A stretch of 40,455 bases of DNA from Chara braunii (GCA_003427395.1 BFEA01000211.1:917668-958122); one strand, 5' to 3'. Counted from the first letter of the stretch, positions 18,951-29,780 are shown. The notes: generated by a model from the sequence alone, not told the origin. Program-made: numbers and translations.

Positions 18951-19144
18951 AGTATGCTTTTTTTTTTAAGTGACTGCGTTACAGTGTCGGTGGGGGTGTG
19001 CATGGTTATTAGCTCTCATCGTCACTTGTCTTTTTCTTGCAGCGCCCAATTGCTGGAGCTGCCTCTTTTCCATCTACCCGATTGCAATGTATGTGGAACC
19101 CACGTCTATTCTCCTCTTCTGAGGAGGTTCACCGGTGCAATTGG

Positions 19145-19145
<1 letters not shown>

Positions 19146-19228
<83 letters not shown>

Positions 19229-19871
19229 NNNNNNNNNNNNNNNNNNNNNNNNNNNNNNNNNNNNNNNNNNNNNNNNNNNNNNNNNNNNNNNNNNNNNNNN
19301 NNNNNNNNNNNNNNNNNNNNNNNNNNNNNNNNNNNNNNNNNNNNNNNNNNNNNNNNNNNNNNNNNNNNNNNNNNNNNNNNNNNNNNNNNNNNNNNNNNNN
19401 NNNNNNNNNNNNNNNNNNNNNNNNNNNNNNNNNNNNNNNNNNNNNNNNNNNNNNNNNNNNNNNNNNNNNNNNNNNNNNNNNNNNNNNNNNNNNNNNNNNN
19501 NNNNNNNNNNNNNNNNNNNNNNNNNNNNNNNNNNNNNNNNNNNNNNNNNNNNNNNNNNNNNNNNNNNNNNNNNNNNNNNNNNNNNNNNNNNNNNNNNNNN
19601 NNNNNNNNNNNNNNNNNNNNNNNNNNNNNNNNNNNNNNNNNNNNNNNNNNNNNNNNNNNNNNNNNNNNNNNNNNNNNNNNNNNNNNNNNNNNNNNNNNNN
19701 NNNNNNNNNNNNNNNNNNNNNNNNNNNNNNNNNNNNNNNNNNNNNNNNNNNNNNNNNNNNNNNNNNNNNNNNNNNNNNNNNNNNNNNNNNNNNNNNNNNN
19801 NNNNNNNNNNNNNNNNNNNNNNNNNNNNNNNNNNNNNNNNNNNNNNNNNNNNNNNNNNNNNNNNNNNNNNN

Positions 19872-19936
<65 letters not shown>
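19146..19936. repeat. (CT)n, 643-bp assembly gap, (AG)n
   Basis: A pure CT run (19146-19228) enters a block of Ns (19229-19871), and an AG run (19872-19936) leaves it. A splice-acceptor-like TTTTTCTTGCAG lies at 19031-19042, before the CT run. Nothing can be said of the missing sequence. Confidence 0.95.
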
Positions 19937-19938
<2 letters not shown>

Positions 19939-19939
19939 G

Positions 19940-20385
19940 TGGATCCAGATCTCCTCCGTGGTCGGGCCTTGCCATTGCGTTTTCATAGCACTTTTACGAG
20001 ATCAGAGAGAAAGGGACGGGAATGAACTTCTCAATGAGGCACTGGAACTATCGTGACTTGTTGCAATTTCCTTCTGGTATGCTCTTCCTACTTTCAGAAT
20101 ATCCTGTTTATTTTGTCCACGTTCTCTTGTATCTTTGTCATCAATGTTCTGATTCGAATCAATCAACTCAGGAAGGCACTCTTCCCTGTCAATTGCTACC
20201 AATCACCTATTGTGGGGGATGGGAAGGTGAGCTTGTCATGGCATGCCGCACACGACGCTAACATGATAGATTGGGTGGATATCGTTGCTGGATGTGTTTA
20301 TATGAACATATTTTTCTTATCTTGTGTGTTTTGTACTTTATCTTGGACTCAGGTTGGAGATGGTATCCTGGACTGGGTTAGTTGA
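19940..20385. other. Unassigned sequence after the gap
   Basis: The open stretch from about 20053 contains a hydrophobic segment (NILFILSTFSCIFVINVLI) that could be a membrane span, with AG and GT splice-like signals on either side (TTTCAG at 20092-20097; GAAG|GTGAGC at 20221-20230). I do not recognise it as a known family. Confidence 0.25.
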
Positions 20386-20565
20386 TTTGTGGTGCTCGCA
20401 AGGCCTTGGTTTGGCTGGTACCCTGAGCACTGTCACCGACTGATTGAAGTTCCATTGATCAGTGTGCGGGGAACCGTGTACCCGGAACGAAGCAAACTGC
20501 TTCAGCGGTACTATGTGGATGGCAATGATTATGGCCATCATTCACTTCGTCCTCAGGGCATCTAA
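20386..20565 (+). CDS. Short unidentified open stretch, possible terminal exon
   Basis: A 59-codon open frame without an internal ATG start ends at TAA 20563. It has protein-like composition: RPWFGWYPEHCHRLIEVPL, then GTVYPERSKLLQRYY and DGNDYGHHSL. An upstream stop at 20383 means that, if real, the exon must start downstream of it, for example at the CAAG|GCC acceptor near 20402. The family is not recognised and the other frames are closed by stops. It could equally be a decayed element. Confidence 0.25.
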   Translation, partial: FVVLARPWFGWYPEHCHRLIEVPLISVRGTVYPERSKLLQRYYVDGNDYGHHSLRPQGI

Positions 20566-20569
20566 GGAA

Positions 20570-21990
20570 GCATTAGTCCTTGGCGAAGTGACAATAACCG
20601 CGTAAAAGGTTTTCTTAATCCATCTCTTTGCAACGACAATGACGGCGGTGAAAGGGACCCGACACAACACTGACCTGTGCCTACTCCTGACAGTGAACCG
20701 GATAGACGTGGAGATCACGGGCAGGTTCGGCCTACTCAGTGCAAGGGGGCGCCCGATCAGGGTGCACAACTTAGAGCGCCCCGTCTCCTGCGATGAAAAG
20801 TTCCGAGACGAAATTCTTCCGTCTACAAAAAGAAATTTGACGCGGCTGAATGGGTATGGCTGCCACTTCCTTCTTGTGGGGTGGCAGGCCGGACGACTCA
20901 GGCTGGAAAGGCCAGGGTCAGCCCATACACGAAAGTTTGACAAATTAGGTTTGGGGGGCGTGGTGGTCTTTAACTCTTATTGTGCTCACTGTGGTTGCTG
21001 TGTGCAATTGATGTAGAGCAGTGGAGTGCAGGTTCAACTGTCACATGTCGAAGTATGTTTGCAAGCTTTGTCTCTGGCAGATTTCCAGAAACGGGTGCAA
21101 TATAGTCTATCACCGGTTACAGGTAAGACTGACTTTGCTAATTCCAGATTTCCTCGTTGTACATGGGCGGAGGGCTTCTTCCTGAGTAGAGGTTTTGCAC
21201 ACCCATGTATTATGTGACAGACAGATGATGCGATGCGGTGCTGGTGGAGGAGCATTTCTTTGACGCCAAAGCATGTGGATGGTGGCTTGCGATCAAGTTC
21301 AGAGGCTGAGATGCCATGATATATGCTTCCTAGGGTACGTATCGATTCTTTTCAACAGTTTTAGACATGCTGGTTTTGGCAGGCCAAGCAGTGTTCATAT
21401 GTATCTGGCATCACTGGCTGAGGGCAGGGGCAAGGCAAGGCAAGGCAAGGCAAGGCAAGGCAAGGCAAGGCACGACTCGCTTGAGATGGTTTTGCTGTTT
21501 TATGGTTTCTAACCTCTAAGCTTATGGCTACTTGGAATGTTTTGCCTAATGCCTATTAAGCGTTGGATGATGTCCAGGGGATCGTTTCCTGTCCTTTGTC
21601 GGATTGTGTGGCCGAGTCATCCTTTACTTCATGTGAAGCCTGCCGTCAATCCATTTGTGCCCCATAAGGTATTAGCGGGTGTAGCGACAGCACCACTAGC
21701 CGCGACTGATTTCCGGAATGCAGTGGAAGTGTATGGGTCGTGCATCGTCGGTAGCACGTGGTGTTATTAGTCGCAGTTCGGAAATGCAGGCGTACATGTC
21801 GCTGAATGAGCTTCACACTCTTTTGAACCCTGCACTCGTCTATTTGCAACTGCTGCTTAGCTGCGGACAACTTCGTTAGCTGGAAGGAAGTCGCGTCAGT
21901 GCTGAATTGATTATGGGGTTGAGGGATGAGCTTAGACAGTCGACTCCTTCAACACCTTGTAGGCAGGATGTGTACGGTGAGACGGTGTGA
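20570..21990. other. Unassigned region with a GC-rich open frame and a pentanucleotide repeat
   Basis: A 125-codon plus-strand frame (20639-21016) and an overlapping minus-strand frame (20542-20943) are both open. Neither shows a recognisable motif. A (GGCAA)8 repeat lies at about 21430-21471. Confidence 0.3.
21430..21471. repeat. (GGCAA)8 pentanucleotide repeat
   Basis: Eight perfect units, then a diverged end. Confidence 0.95.
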
Positions 21991-21999
21991 CACAGGAAA

Positions 22000-22137
22000 G
22001 GTATTGGAAAAAACTGCCTCCATGCATGGGTCTTCTGGCAGGTCGTCGCTGTGATCCGTCAGAGACTCGGTATTGGAAAAAACTGCCTCTATGCATGGGT
22101 CTTCTGGCAGGTCGTCGCTGTGATCCGTCAGAGACTC
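22000..22137 (+). repeat. 69-bp tandem duplication, one mismatch
   Basis: Two adjacent 69-bp copies (22000-22068, 22069-22137) differ at a single C/T position. Because 69 is a multiple of three, a small frame (21991-22161, stop to stop) reads the same 23-residue peptide twice, beginning GIGKNC and ending VIRQRL. There is no ATG at its start. The near identity implies a recent duplication. Confidence 0.9.
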
Positions 22138-22417
22138 AGAACCAAAGATGAGGTTGACTGAATCTTGTTGGTTCTACGGGGGGGGGATGCCAGGATGTCA
22201 GGATGGATGTACAATGAGTGGAGTGAGATCATACTCACGCTCACGCTTTCCTCAACAAACCGGACTTTGATTGTGGCCTAACCTGGATGCATCTGACTGC
22301 AATGATGTCCCGAGCTCAGTAGAAAGCCTGAGTATGCCCTGAGTTGGTTTCCTGCAGCAGAGCCTCGGAGATTGTTGTCTGCTGGGGTCTTTGTCGGGAG
22401 AACTGAAGGGGGACGCG

Positions 22418-22466
22418 ACAACAACAACAACAACGACAACTACAACTACAGCAACAAAAACAATAA

Positions 22467-22502
<36 letters not shown>
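22418..22502. repeat. (AAC)n trinucleotide repeat
   Basis: An AAC-rich tract, imperfect in the middle and pure at both ends. The poly-Asn and poly-Val frames across it are artefacts. Confidence 0.95.
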
Positions 22503-23014
22503 CTGGATGGGGCCTGCTCCGTTCAACTCCTCTACCGATCATGTAATCAGATGATCAAAGGAATAAGGGTGCAGGGCAGAGGTGCAGAGGAGTTTGCTTT
22601 GTAACTTTTGTACCTGTAAACGAGTGAGTGCAGATCACCTTGTTGGATGAGCTCTCTGCCGTCTGTGCCCGAGTTCCTGCAATGTGCTGTTGTGTCAGGA
22701 GTGCTGAAATGATAAGAGCGCGGGATCAGGCAGGTGTGCTCTCTTTTACCAATGCAAATGATGAGTATGTGTGCTCACTGCTCTCAGTGACAGCGACGGG
22801 AACATGTATGGTTTCTTTGACCCATGTGATGCATGCTGCACGCTGCAGTTCATGGCTCAGTCTGGTTTACGGTATACTTCATATTGAGTATTAATTCGAC
22901 TGCAAGCCGGTTGCTGTCGGGTTCATGTTTCGACACCGATGACGTGGCCTGGCTTGTTTTATTGCACGAAAGAAATTTCCATTTTCGGAAAGTGGTCATT
23001 GAAACTTCAATAGG

Positions 23015-23018
<4 letters not shown>

Positions 23019-23083
<65 letters not shown>
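23019..23083. repeat. (GA)n microsatellite
   Basis: About 32 uninterrupted GA units. Confidence 0.95.
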
Positions 23084-23087
<4 letters not shown>

Positions 23088-23329
23088 AATGAACGAGCTG
23101 TGGTTCTTGTTAGTTTGGATAAGGTAGTTGCTCAAAATTCCGTAATGCAGTTTTTTTTAACATTCTTTACTTTTTCTTTCTCATCACGAGCCTGTTGTTG
23201 ACATACAGGAGCACGACAACTGTAAGGCAAACGTTTCAGCCACACGTAGCATTTGCGACTTTGCACAGATTTTCTCAGCGGTGATGCAGAAATGAAGCTA
23301 CGTGGGGAAGGTATGTAGGGGGGGGGAAA

Positions 23330-23405
23330 TAGGGGCTATTGCTCAGTTGGTACACCCGTGAACTAATGAAATATTGATGTGTTCAAAATCCTCGCGGACC
23401 TTGAT
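23330..23405 (+). mobile_element. tRNA-derived SINE-like head
   Basis: Box A TTGCTCAGTTGG (23339-23350) and a box B-like GTGTTCAAAATCC (23379-23391) lie at tRNA spacing. The sequence has no paired acceptor stem, so it is a SINE head or tRNA relic. A related A-box, TTGCTCAATTGGTAT, occurs at about 34980. Confidence 0.45.
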
Positions 23406-23559
23406 GAATGGAAGGAAATCACTCGTAATTAATTAGTGCCGGTTAGATCGGTGAAGATATCCCAAAGCCGTCGCACTCCTTAAAGAGAAAAAAGAAGTGA
23501 TAATAGTGGCTAATCCACTGTATATGGAGAGGAGTTGTGGGATATGGAGAGAGAGACAC

Positions 23560-23665
23560 TCTTCCTTGTTTGGTCTTGAAAGCGGTAGTCCATATCACTA
23601 TTGTACCCAGGAGGATTTGAACTCTTGATAGGCTGCCTCCATATCCATTCTGGGGAGCGCTAGTC
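23560..23665 (-). mobile_element. Second SINE-like head, opposite strand
   Basis: On the minus strand AGAGTTCAAATCCTCC (about 23610-23625) is a good RNA polymerase III box B, and TGACTAGCGCTCC upstream may be a decayed box A. It faces the SINE-like head at 23.34 kb. Confidence 0.35.
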
Positions 23666-24070
23666 AGGTTCCCTTTTTTGTTTTTTTCTCTTCTTTTTGC
23701 CAGTCCGTTTCTTATTCCACCGACAAGTCAATCATACATAGTACATTGTGAACTTTTCAATTTAAGCCGATGGATCCCTGAACAACATTAATTGCCCTCT
23801 GTAGAGGAGGATTGACTGCTAGAGCCTTTTTCCTTCTTGGATTCCTCTCAGTCACTGCTCACTGAAGTGTGCGATTGGCTTGCTTATCGAGAATCGCGTC
23901 TGGTGTGACAGACTATTGGCTTGCTTATCGAGAATTGCGAGAATCGTCGACAGGTAGAGGTCATGGCCCTTTCCACCATTTCGATTAGCTGCAACCACTC
24001 CAATTCCTTTCCAGTTGTCTGGGAGCAGCTCCTCTTCCTTCTTTTTTTCTTCCTCGCCAGGATCGTAACC

Positions 24071-24084
24071 TTGGTATCAGAGCG
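24071..24084 (+). promoter_or_regulatory. LTR-retrotransposon primer-binding site for initiator tRNA-Met
   Basis: TTGGTATCAGAGC is the standard PBS complementary to the 3' end of plant initiator tRNA-Met. In Ty1/copia and Ty3/gypsy elements it directly follows the 5' LTR. The upstream sequence to about 24069 may therefore be an LTR remnant on the plus strand. No gag is recognised downstream, so only a relic is supported. Confidence 0.55.
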
Positions 24085-24211
24085 GATTCTACTTGCTGGT
24101 GAGAGTTGGCTTTGCCGCCCAAACCCCTAAACTAAGTGGCTAGGGCTACCACTTAGGGTTAGGGATGGTCGGAAGTGGGAAGTGGGGCAGCGTGGTGAGG
24201 CCCTGATACAT

Positions 24212-24641
24212 GCCCGAACGAGCGATGTCTGTGGAGGACTCAAATGGACAATGCAGCGTCAGCAAAGCATCAACAAGCAATGTACATCCAGATACATACG
24301 AAAATAGCACAATGTAGCGCAGTCGAAGACTCAAAGATATGACCTGACCTGTCAGATACTGATGCGACATCCCATCATACATCACACATGCGAGAGGGAG
24401 GGGAGGGACCGCATACATAGACGAAAGGTCGCTCGCAGATGGGGAGATACCACGGATGAGGAGACGGGGGAAAAGGCGAGACGAAGATGGAGGTGAGGGA
24501 GAAGACCAAGATCGCGACAGCGAAGTCCAAAAATTTATTCCTGCCGAATGTCCAATTAAAGTCTGCCACGAAAATGTCGAACCAGATACAGGGCCTCATA
24601 GCCCGATGTAACATCTGCCTGTAACCTCTCTCTCTCCCTCT
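24212..24641 (-). mobile_element. Candidate polypurine tract and 3' LTR of a Ty3/gypsy remnant
   Basis: Reading the minus strand after the integrase remnant, a purine tract GAGAGAGAGGGAGAGAGAGAGG (about 24641-24620) precedes TGTTACATCGGGC. That has the TG start expected of an LTR. The LTR end is unclear; TTCGGGCA near 24212 would give a CA terminus. No second LTR copy is in the window to confirm it. Confidence 0.35.
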
Positions 24642-24859
24642 CTCTCTGAAGGAAGAAGAAGAAGAACGCGAGATGGCGGGCGAGAACAGGAAGAAGAAGA
24701 CGATGTTGTCCTCCTCGCTGCCTCACATGCAGGTAACTGCTGCCATGTACTAACGAAGCGGAGTGTCCTCTGTGCTGCAGGTCGCTGGCAAGAGGTCAAG
24801 CTATGGTGCCCAGCTAAGTCCTCCGCTGCTGCAAGTATGGCCTCTGCCTCTCTCCCTAC

Positions 24860-25303
24860 CTACACCTCTACATCTAGCGCAGTGCTGTATAATACAGCTC
24901 CAGCAGCGTGTCGCCCAAGACGTGAGCTACTTGAACTGTGTGTCTGCCGTGGCCTGGCCCAGCTATATGTAGCACTGGGCCTCGCTGGTGTGCCTCTGGT
25001 CCTGGCCTGAACTGGCCTTCGTGGGTCCCTACGGGGCATCCAGGCCCTCCCTGCTGATGCAGCAGGGAGTGTCCCGCTTTCGATCGTTCGTGGAACGATC
25101 GTGTCCAATGGCGATGTGAGCAGCGAGCCATCCTTGAACTGGAAGGGTGAAATCCTGATCGCCGGATGAATGGACGAGTCGTAGGCCAGCTGGACGTTCG
25201 ACAACTGCTCAATCCAATCCCTTTGGTCGGGATGGATGAGAGATGCTTGCATGCCCTGCTGCTGTGTGTGTACCTTGTTGCCTTCACATGCCTGCCTGCC
25301 CAT
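24860..25303 (-). pseudogene. Ty3/gypsy integrase, C-terminal half (remnant)
   Basis: The minus-strand frame contains IHPDQRDWIEQLSNVQLAYD, then SIHPAIRISPFQF. These match the integrase segment HPDQxDWxxxLxxxQxAYN...HxxxxxSPFxxxYG of Ty3/gypsy elements, after the last catalytic Glu. Upstream, TIAMGRQACEGN looks like a degraded DGQxERxN. Beyond SPFQF the frame becomes Arg/Pro-rich, indicating a frameshift. Gag, protease, RT and the HHCC finger are absent. A perfect 9-bp hairpin (CGATCGTTC/GAACGATCG) lies inside at 25081-25101. Confidence 0.75.
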
Positions 25304-25734
25304 TGCGATGGTTCAAAGCAGACTATCACTCAAAGCACCATTAGGCCCAACTTTGCAGATTGTCAGGGTCCAGTGTCCGGACCAGTCGCTTAGTGTTCCC
25401 AGGACAGTCTGTCACTGCCCTCATTGTTGTGTGCATCTTTCCAAGTTTCCACACTTTTTGTGCCCACTTCTTCCACGGTATCATTTCAATTCCCACTGTA
25501 GTGTGCTGACCATTTCAATGGAAGTTTACACTGACCAAAAAATATCCATTATTGTATTGTCATAGTAGTCTGTCGAATCGGTATCACAGTTGTACGAAGT
25601 GCCGATAAGCTTAAAGGCAACATGGTGTTAGCCTACTTGTCACGGGTAGCAATACATGCACAGATTGGGTGTGAGAAAGTATTGCTCGCGGTGATGCATG
25701 GCCATTGTATGTCTATTGGGGTTTGTGTGCCAGC

Positions 25735-25815
25735 TCATTCATATGAAATTCTGCTCTCTTTAATGGGGATACATGAGCAGGAGGCAGTTGCCTCCTCATC
25801 ATCTAGCCCCATTAT
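25735..25815 (+). repeat. Dispersed repeat copy (CATTCATATGAAATT family)
   Basis: CATTCATATGAAATTCTG, CTCTCTTTAATGGGG and GAGGCAGT occur here and again in related order at about 26978, 27105 and 27353. The family is AT-rich and non-coding. Confidence 0.6.
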
Positions 25816-26289
25816 AGAGAGTACAGCGGCAGTTAAAACCGTTTAAACGAATCATCAGAAAAATCTGAAAATTTGGGTCATCAAAAAAATCTGAAAATTT
25901 GGGAACCCGTCGATTAGGTGGCATTATTTTTAGGAGAAATGTCAAAAAATAAATCAAATTAATTTTGACCTAGGCAACCAGCCGGTCCGCCCGGGTCCCA
26001 GGTGGCCAGCCCATGCAAGGACCAGCAAAGGTCCAAGCCAAAAAAAAAAAAAGAAAAAAAAAAGAGAAAAGAATCCGAAAAGAAAACTATGTTATGCAGA
26101 AAATTAAATCGAACAACTTTCGCCTCAAGGCCACATTGAAATTCTTCACCAAATTTAAAATAAAAAATAAATTATTGAAAGTATTATTTTTCTTTTTATT
26201 TTTTATTTTTTTTTGGCCCGGTCGGGCAAGTGATCCCGGGCCACTCTGGTAGCCTAGGTTTTGACCCTGAAATAGTTGCCGGGCTGATT

Positions 26290-26800
26290 CAGTTCATTGT
26301 CCATTTTTTCCCCTCCACGATGTGGGGGCCAACGAAAAAAGTACCCAAACTTCAATAATGATTTTTGAATCATTTTTCCAGCTCAGAAGAGTGCGTTGAA
26401 TATCTTGAAAATTGGAGGGCCTCTATGGAAGGTCCTGATCTTCCTAGGAAAAATGTCTGGAAAAAAAAATTAAAAAATTTGATGCTGCAATGGTTGCCGT
26501 GCCAATTTGGTGCATTTTCCATTTTTGCCATTCTTCGACGGGTGGGCCAACAAAAAAAAAAATCCTAACTTCGGTGATTTTTCACGCTCAGAAGACTGCG
26601 TTAAAAAACTTGAAAAGTGGAGGGCCTGTAGGTTAGGTTGTGGGCTTTCCAAAAAAAAAAGAAAAAGAAAAAAAAGGTCGTGGTCTTTCCAGGAAAAATG
26701 TTTAAAATTTTGGGAAAAACATCTTAACTGCGAAAAAAATTGCGGCAACAGTTTGCCAGTTCTCCATGATGTGGTATTGGAAACCCTCATGAAAATATGC
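26290..26800. repeat. Diverged ~208-bp tandem repeat, A/T-homopolymer rich
   Basis: GCTCAGAAGAGTGCGTT...GGAGGGCCT at 26381 recurs as GCTCAGAAGACTGCGTT...GGAGGGCCT at 26589. A matching GGGCCAAC segment precedes each copy, and a GGAAAAATG segment follows. Poly-A stretches interrupt both. This looks like an old satellite dimer. Confidence 0.65.
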
Positions 26801-26974
26801 TACCAGTCCCCCGAGGTTTTTCGTGGCGGGGTGAGTGGTGGTTTAACATGGTGCAGGCGGCCACGCGCGTGGTGTGAGATGACGTGAATATCTCACAAGG
26901 ACAACCGCCAGCCGTTGTTTTGCTCCTCCTTTCGTTTTTTGCGTATTTCCAACTTTCATTTTGTTCCCCTTTTT

Positions 26975-27480
26975 TTCATTCATATGAAAATGTACTCTCT
27001 TTAATGGTGCTTGATGATTAAGAGGCAATAAATATTATGGAAATGAAAAAGAGAAGGCAATTAATTAACTTATTATGTAATGTGGGTATACACGAGATGT
27101 CCAACTCATTCATATGAAATTGTATTCATTATAATGGGTTAGATGATTAGGAGGCAGTAAGTGTCCACTCTCCTACTCAAACTTAGAACAAGCACTAAGG
27201 TGGATTCTAAAAGAAGTAGGGAGTCTTTGATCAAGAAGGAGAATGTCAGTCATATACTGGATATGAAGTTGGGGTTTATGGAAATGGAAAATAGAAAAAG
27301 TTTACGATTAATTAACTTATTATGTAATGTGGGTATACGCTAGATGGCCAACTCGTTCATATGAAATTTTACTTTTTAGAATGGGGTTAGAATGAGTCAA
27401 TAAGCGTTCACTCTTCAACTCAAGTTCAGGACAACCACTAAGGTAAACTCTAAAAGAAGCAGGAAGGCATTTGATCAAAC
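26975..27480. repeat. AT-rich ~248-bp tandem repeat
   Basis: ATTAACTTATTATGTAATG...CAACTCATTCATATGAAATT appears at about 27063-27120 and again, as a close variant, at about 27311-27368 (period 248). A further partial unit starts at 26975. Each is followed by an AAGGTNNACTCTAAAAGAAG segment. Confidence 0.7.
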
Positions 27481-28700
27481 AATGCACCGAAAAATTCTAG
27501 AGATAACTAGACACCAGATAGTCGAGGAAAATATGTCAAAAAAATCATCAAGGATAATAAACAATATACGCTCAAGAAGTTTGCCTTGACCTGAACGACC
27601 TGGTGATGGCTATAGTCCATTAATCGAGTCCCAGAGGGATGGAGTCAAAATAGTTTGTAAAAAGGGTACAAATTGATAAAAAACTTAAGAACATAGTCAT
27701 CATCTATTGTTAAAATGTCTGCTATTAAAAATGGTTTAGTAATTTGTGGACAAAACGCTGGTCGGATTTCGTCCAAACACAGTGGTTATTAGATACGTTC
27801 GTCATTTTGTCTAAGCAAATAGAAGGGGTGGTCAACTACCAATAAGGTTGAGTTATACTGAGTTACGAAAACGTGGTTATGTGAAATCGTTTTTAAAGTT
27901 TGTGTTATGAAACAAGTTTCTCCAATTAATTTGTATTTTTCTTATTTTGCCAAGAAAGATGTATATTGAAATGCTGTACAAAATAATCATTTTTTCATAT
28001 TATTCGGAAATGAATGAATAATATGAATGTGGTTTGAAAAATGAATAGTTATTAGGACCTGTACACGCCCCGGTAAAAGTACGAATTGGTACTCTTGTAC
28101 TCGTATGCAAGGGATGTCGTACAAGGTTTTTTTTTTTTTTTTTGCCATCTCCAGTAATGTTTACGAAGTTCGGAAACCTTAAAATAGCATGAAAAGACAT
28201 GTTTGATGTTGTAAAAATGCCCCCAAATACCCACTCGTGTTGGCCCATTCCAGTTTGGGGGTGTGGTATGACGTGAAAATGTCTAAAATTGGAGCACCTA
28301 TGTATATTGTTGTTGCAATAAGTCCTTTGTTTTTTTTTAACTTTTAGGGTAAGCACTTATTGATTAGCCTGTAGGAGCGTTTGTCCAGTTGCATCCTGCA
28401 TATGTAGATGGCTCATTGTTCTTGAAACATTTTTTCCCACCCCCCTTTCATATTTCAGTAAGACCTATAGATGATGCTCAACTGAATATTGCTTATGTTG
28501 CGGTAATGCATCAAATTTTCGTTTCCATGTAACGAAGCTTACACTTGTTCAATAGTTCATCGTAGTTTTATTCCTTGTACCTTTCCGCTCAAATTCAGAG
28601 AGTTGTCAACTCTCTTTTAAACCACCATTACCTCGACCAACCAAACTTTCTTCACTTCCTGAATTCAAGGAGGATGTCGGTAGTGTCGGTAGAGGCTTGG
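27480..28700. other. AT-rich intergenic DNA
   Basis: No gene or clear repeat is recognised, apart from a 19-base T run at about 28126-28144. Confidence 0.5.
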
Positions 28701-28712
28701 TCCAGCCACGGC

Positions 28713-28745
28713 GGTCGCTCGTTTTGAAAATGGCAACGAGCGACC
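28713..28745. repeat. Perfect 11-bp inverted repeat hairpin
   Basis: GGTCGCTCGTT pairs with AACGAGCGACC across an 11-base loop. A 24-base A run follows at about 28763-28786. Confidence 0.8.
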
Positions 28746-28914
28746 AGAGAAGACGAGACTGAAAAAAAAAAAAAAAAAAAAAAAAAGGTTATGCCTCTGA
28801 TAACGGCGTGACTGATGTGCTGCTCCTCCTGAAATGGCGCCGCTTCTGGCTCATCTGTCATCCTCTGTGCTGTACTTCCCAAAGTGCAATCAAAAAGTGG
28901 AAAATGAAAATGGA

Positions 28915-29022
28915 TCTTCCTTAGAACGCGGAAGAATACAGATAAGATCAGTTCGGCCCTGCAATGAATCTTCCCTAGAGTGCGGGAGAATACAGAGAAG
29001 ATCAGTATGGCCCTGCTCGAAG
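28915..29022. repeat. 54-bp tandem duplication, diverged
   Basis: TCTTCCTTAGAACGCGGAAG...GGCCCTGC is repeated once with substitutions (28915-28968, 28969-29022). Both are open in one frame, but no protein family is recognised. Confidence 0.8.
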
Positions 29023-29088
29023 GTTGACACGGATGAACCGAGAAATGGTAAAAAAAAAACAAAAAAAAAAGGAGGTACAATGCATTGA

Positions 29089-29220
29089 TTTTTGTCCTTT
29101 GTGCTCGAATCTCTGCTACGAGATTCGCCTGGGGCTGTGCTGCCCTGTGCAAGGATGACATGCATAAATCTAGAAATTGGGCTTCGCTGCACTGCTCTCC
29201 ACAGGCACAAAGGACAAAAA
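29089..29220. mobile_element. 132-bp MITE-like element with perfect 16-bp inverted ends
   Basis: TTTTTGTCCTTTGTGC (29089-29104) and GCACAAAGGACAAAAA (29205-29220) are perfect inverted repeats. Directly inside the left end CGAATCTC/GAGATTCG forms another perfect hairpin. There is no coding capacity. Confidence 0.65.
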
Positions 29221-29235
29221 ATAGGACGGTGTGTA

Positions 29236-29372
29236 GTTCCATGTTCTAGCTGAAGAATCATTCTCATTTTACGAATTTGGAGAGTGGTGTCCAAAAAGGG
29301 TGTGCCTCCACTCCTTACCAAATGTGCAAAATGAGAATGAATGTTTAGCTTGAACATGGGCAAATACACCGC
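29236..29372. mobile_element. Foldback element with ~48-bp inverted arms
   Basis: The left arm (about 29238-29288) and right arm (about 29309-29358) are imperfect inverted copies, sharing CCATGTTC, GCT, CATTCTCATTTT and ATTTGG in that order. The right arm recurs at 37099-37166, showing that this is a dispersed family. Confidence 0.65.
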
Positions 29373-29780
29373 TACATTTTTGGTCTTTCATGTATATCGT
29401 GAATGGGTCCAAAGAAAAAAGAAAAATGGAGCGAGGGCCCTCGTCATACAAGATCTGCCTCTGTGAACAGCACCTTTGGAGTAGCAGCCGCCCAATGAGA
29501 GAAAAGAGAACGAAAGGAATACAAATAAAAGAAAGGGGAAAAAAAAGGAGAAAAGAAGGACCGAAAAAAAAAAAGGAAACAATTGGGATAGAAATATCGG
29601 TAGCCAACGTTGAAAGATCGGTCGCCCACCATGTCACTACCAGTTTCCAGCCGCATTCCCATATGACGAAGAGGTTCGGTAGCTTGCTAAAACCAAGGTC
29701 CGGGAAGGCTGCTTCGGGGGTAATGGTGGTTTAAAGGTGCAGAAGTCTACTGATCATCGCAGCATAGGCAGGCCTTGCAT

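Noticed and set aside
20795-20830. CTGCGATGA followed by GAGACGAAA as a hammerhead core
   Set aside because: It has an extra base in the core and no paired stem II between the two segments.
22252-22542. Poly-Val minus-strand frame
   Set aside because: It is the complement of an AAC trinucleotide tract.
24148-24165. Telomere-like TTAGGGTTAGGG
   Set aside because: Two units only, within an unrelated sequence. Not an interstitial telomere array.
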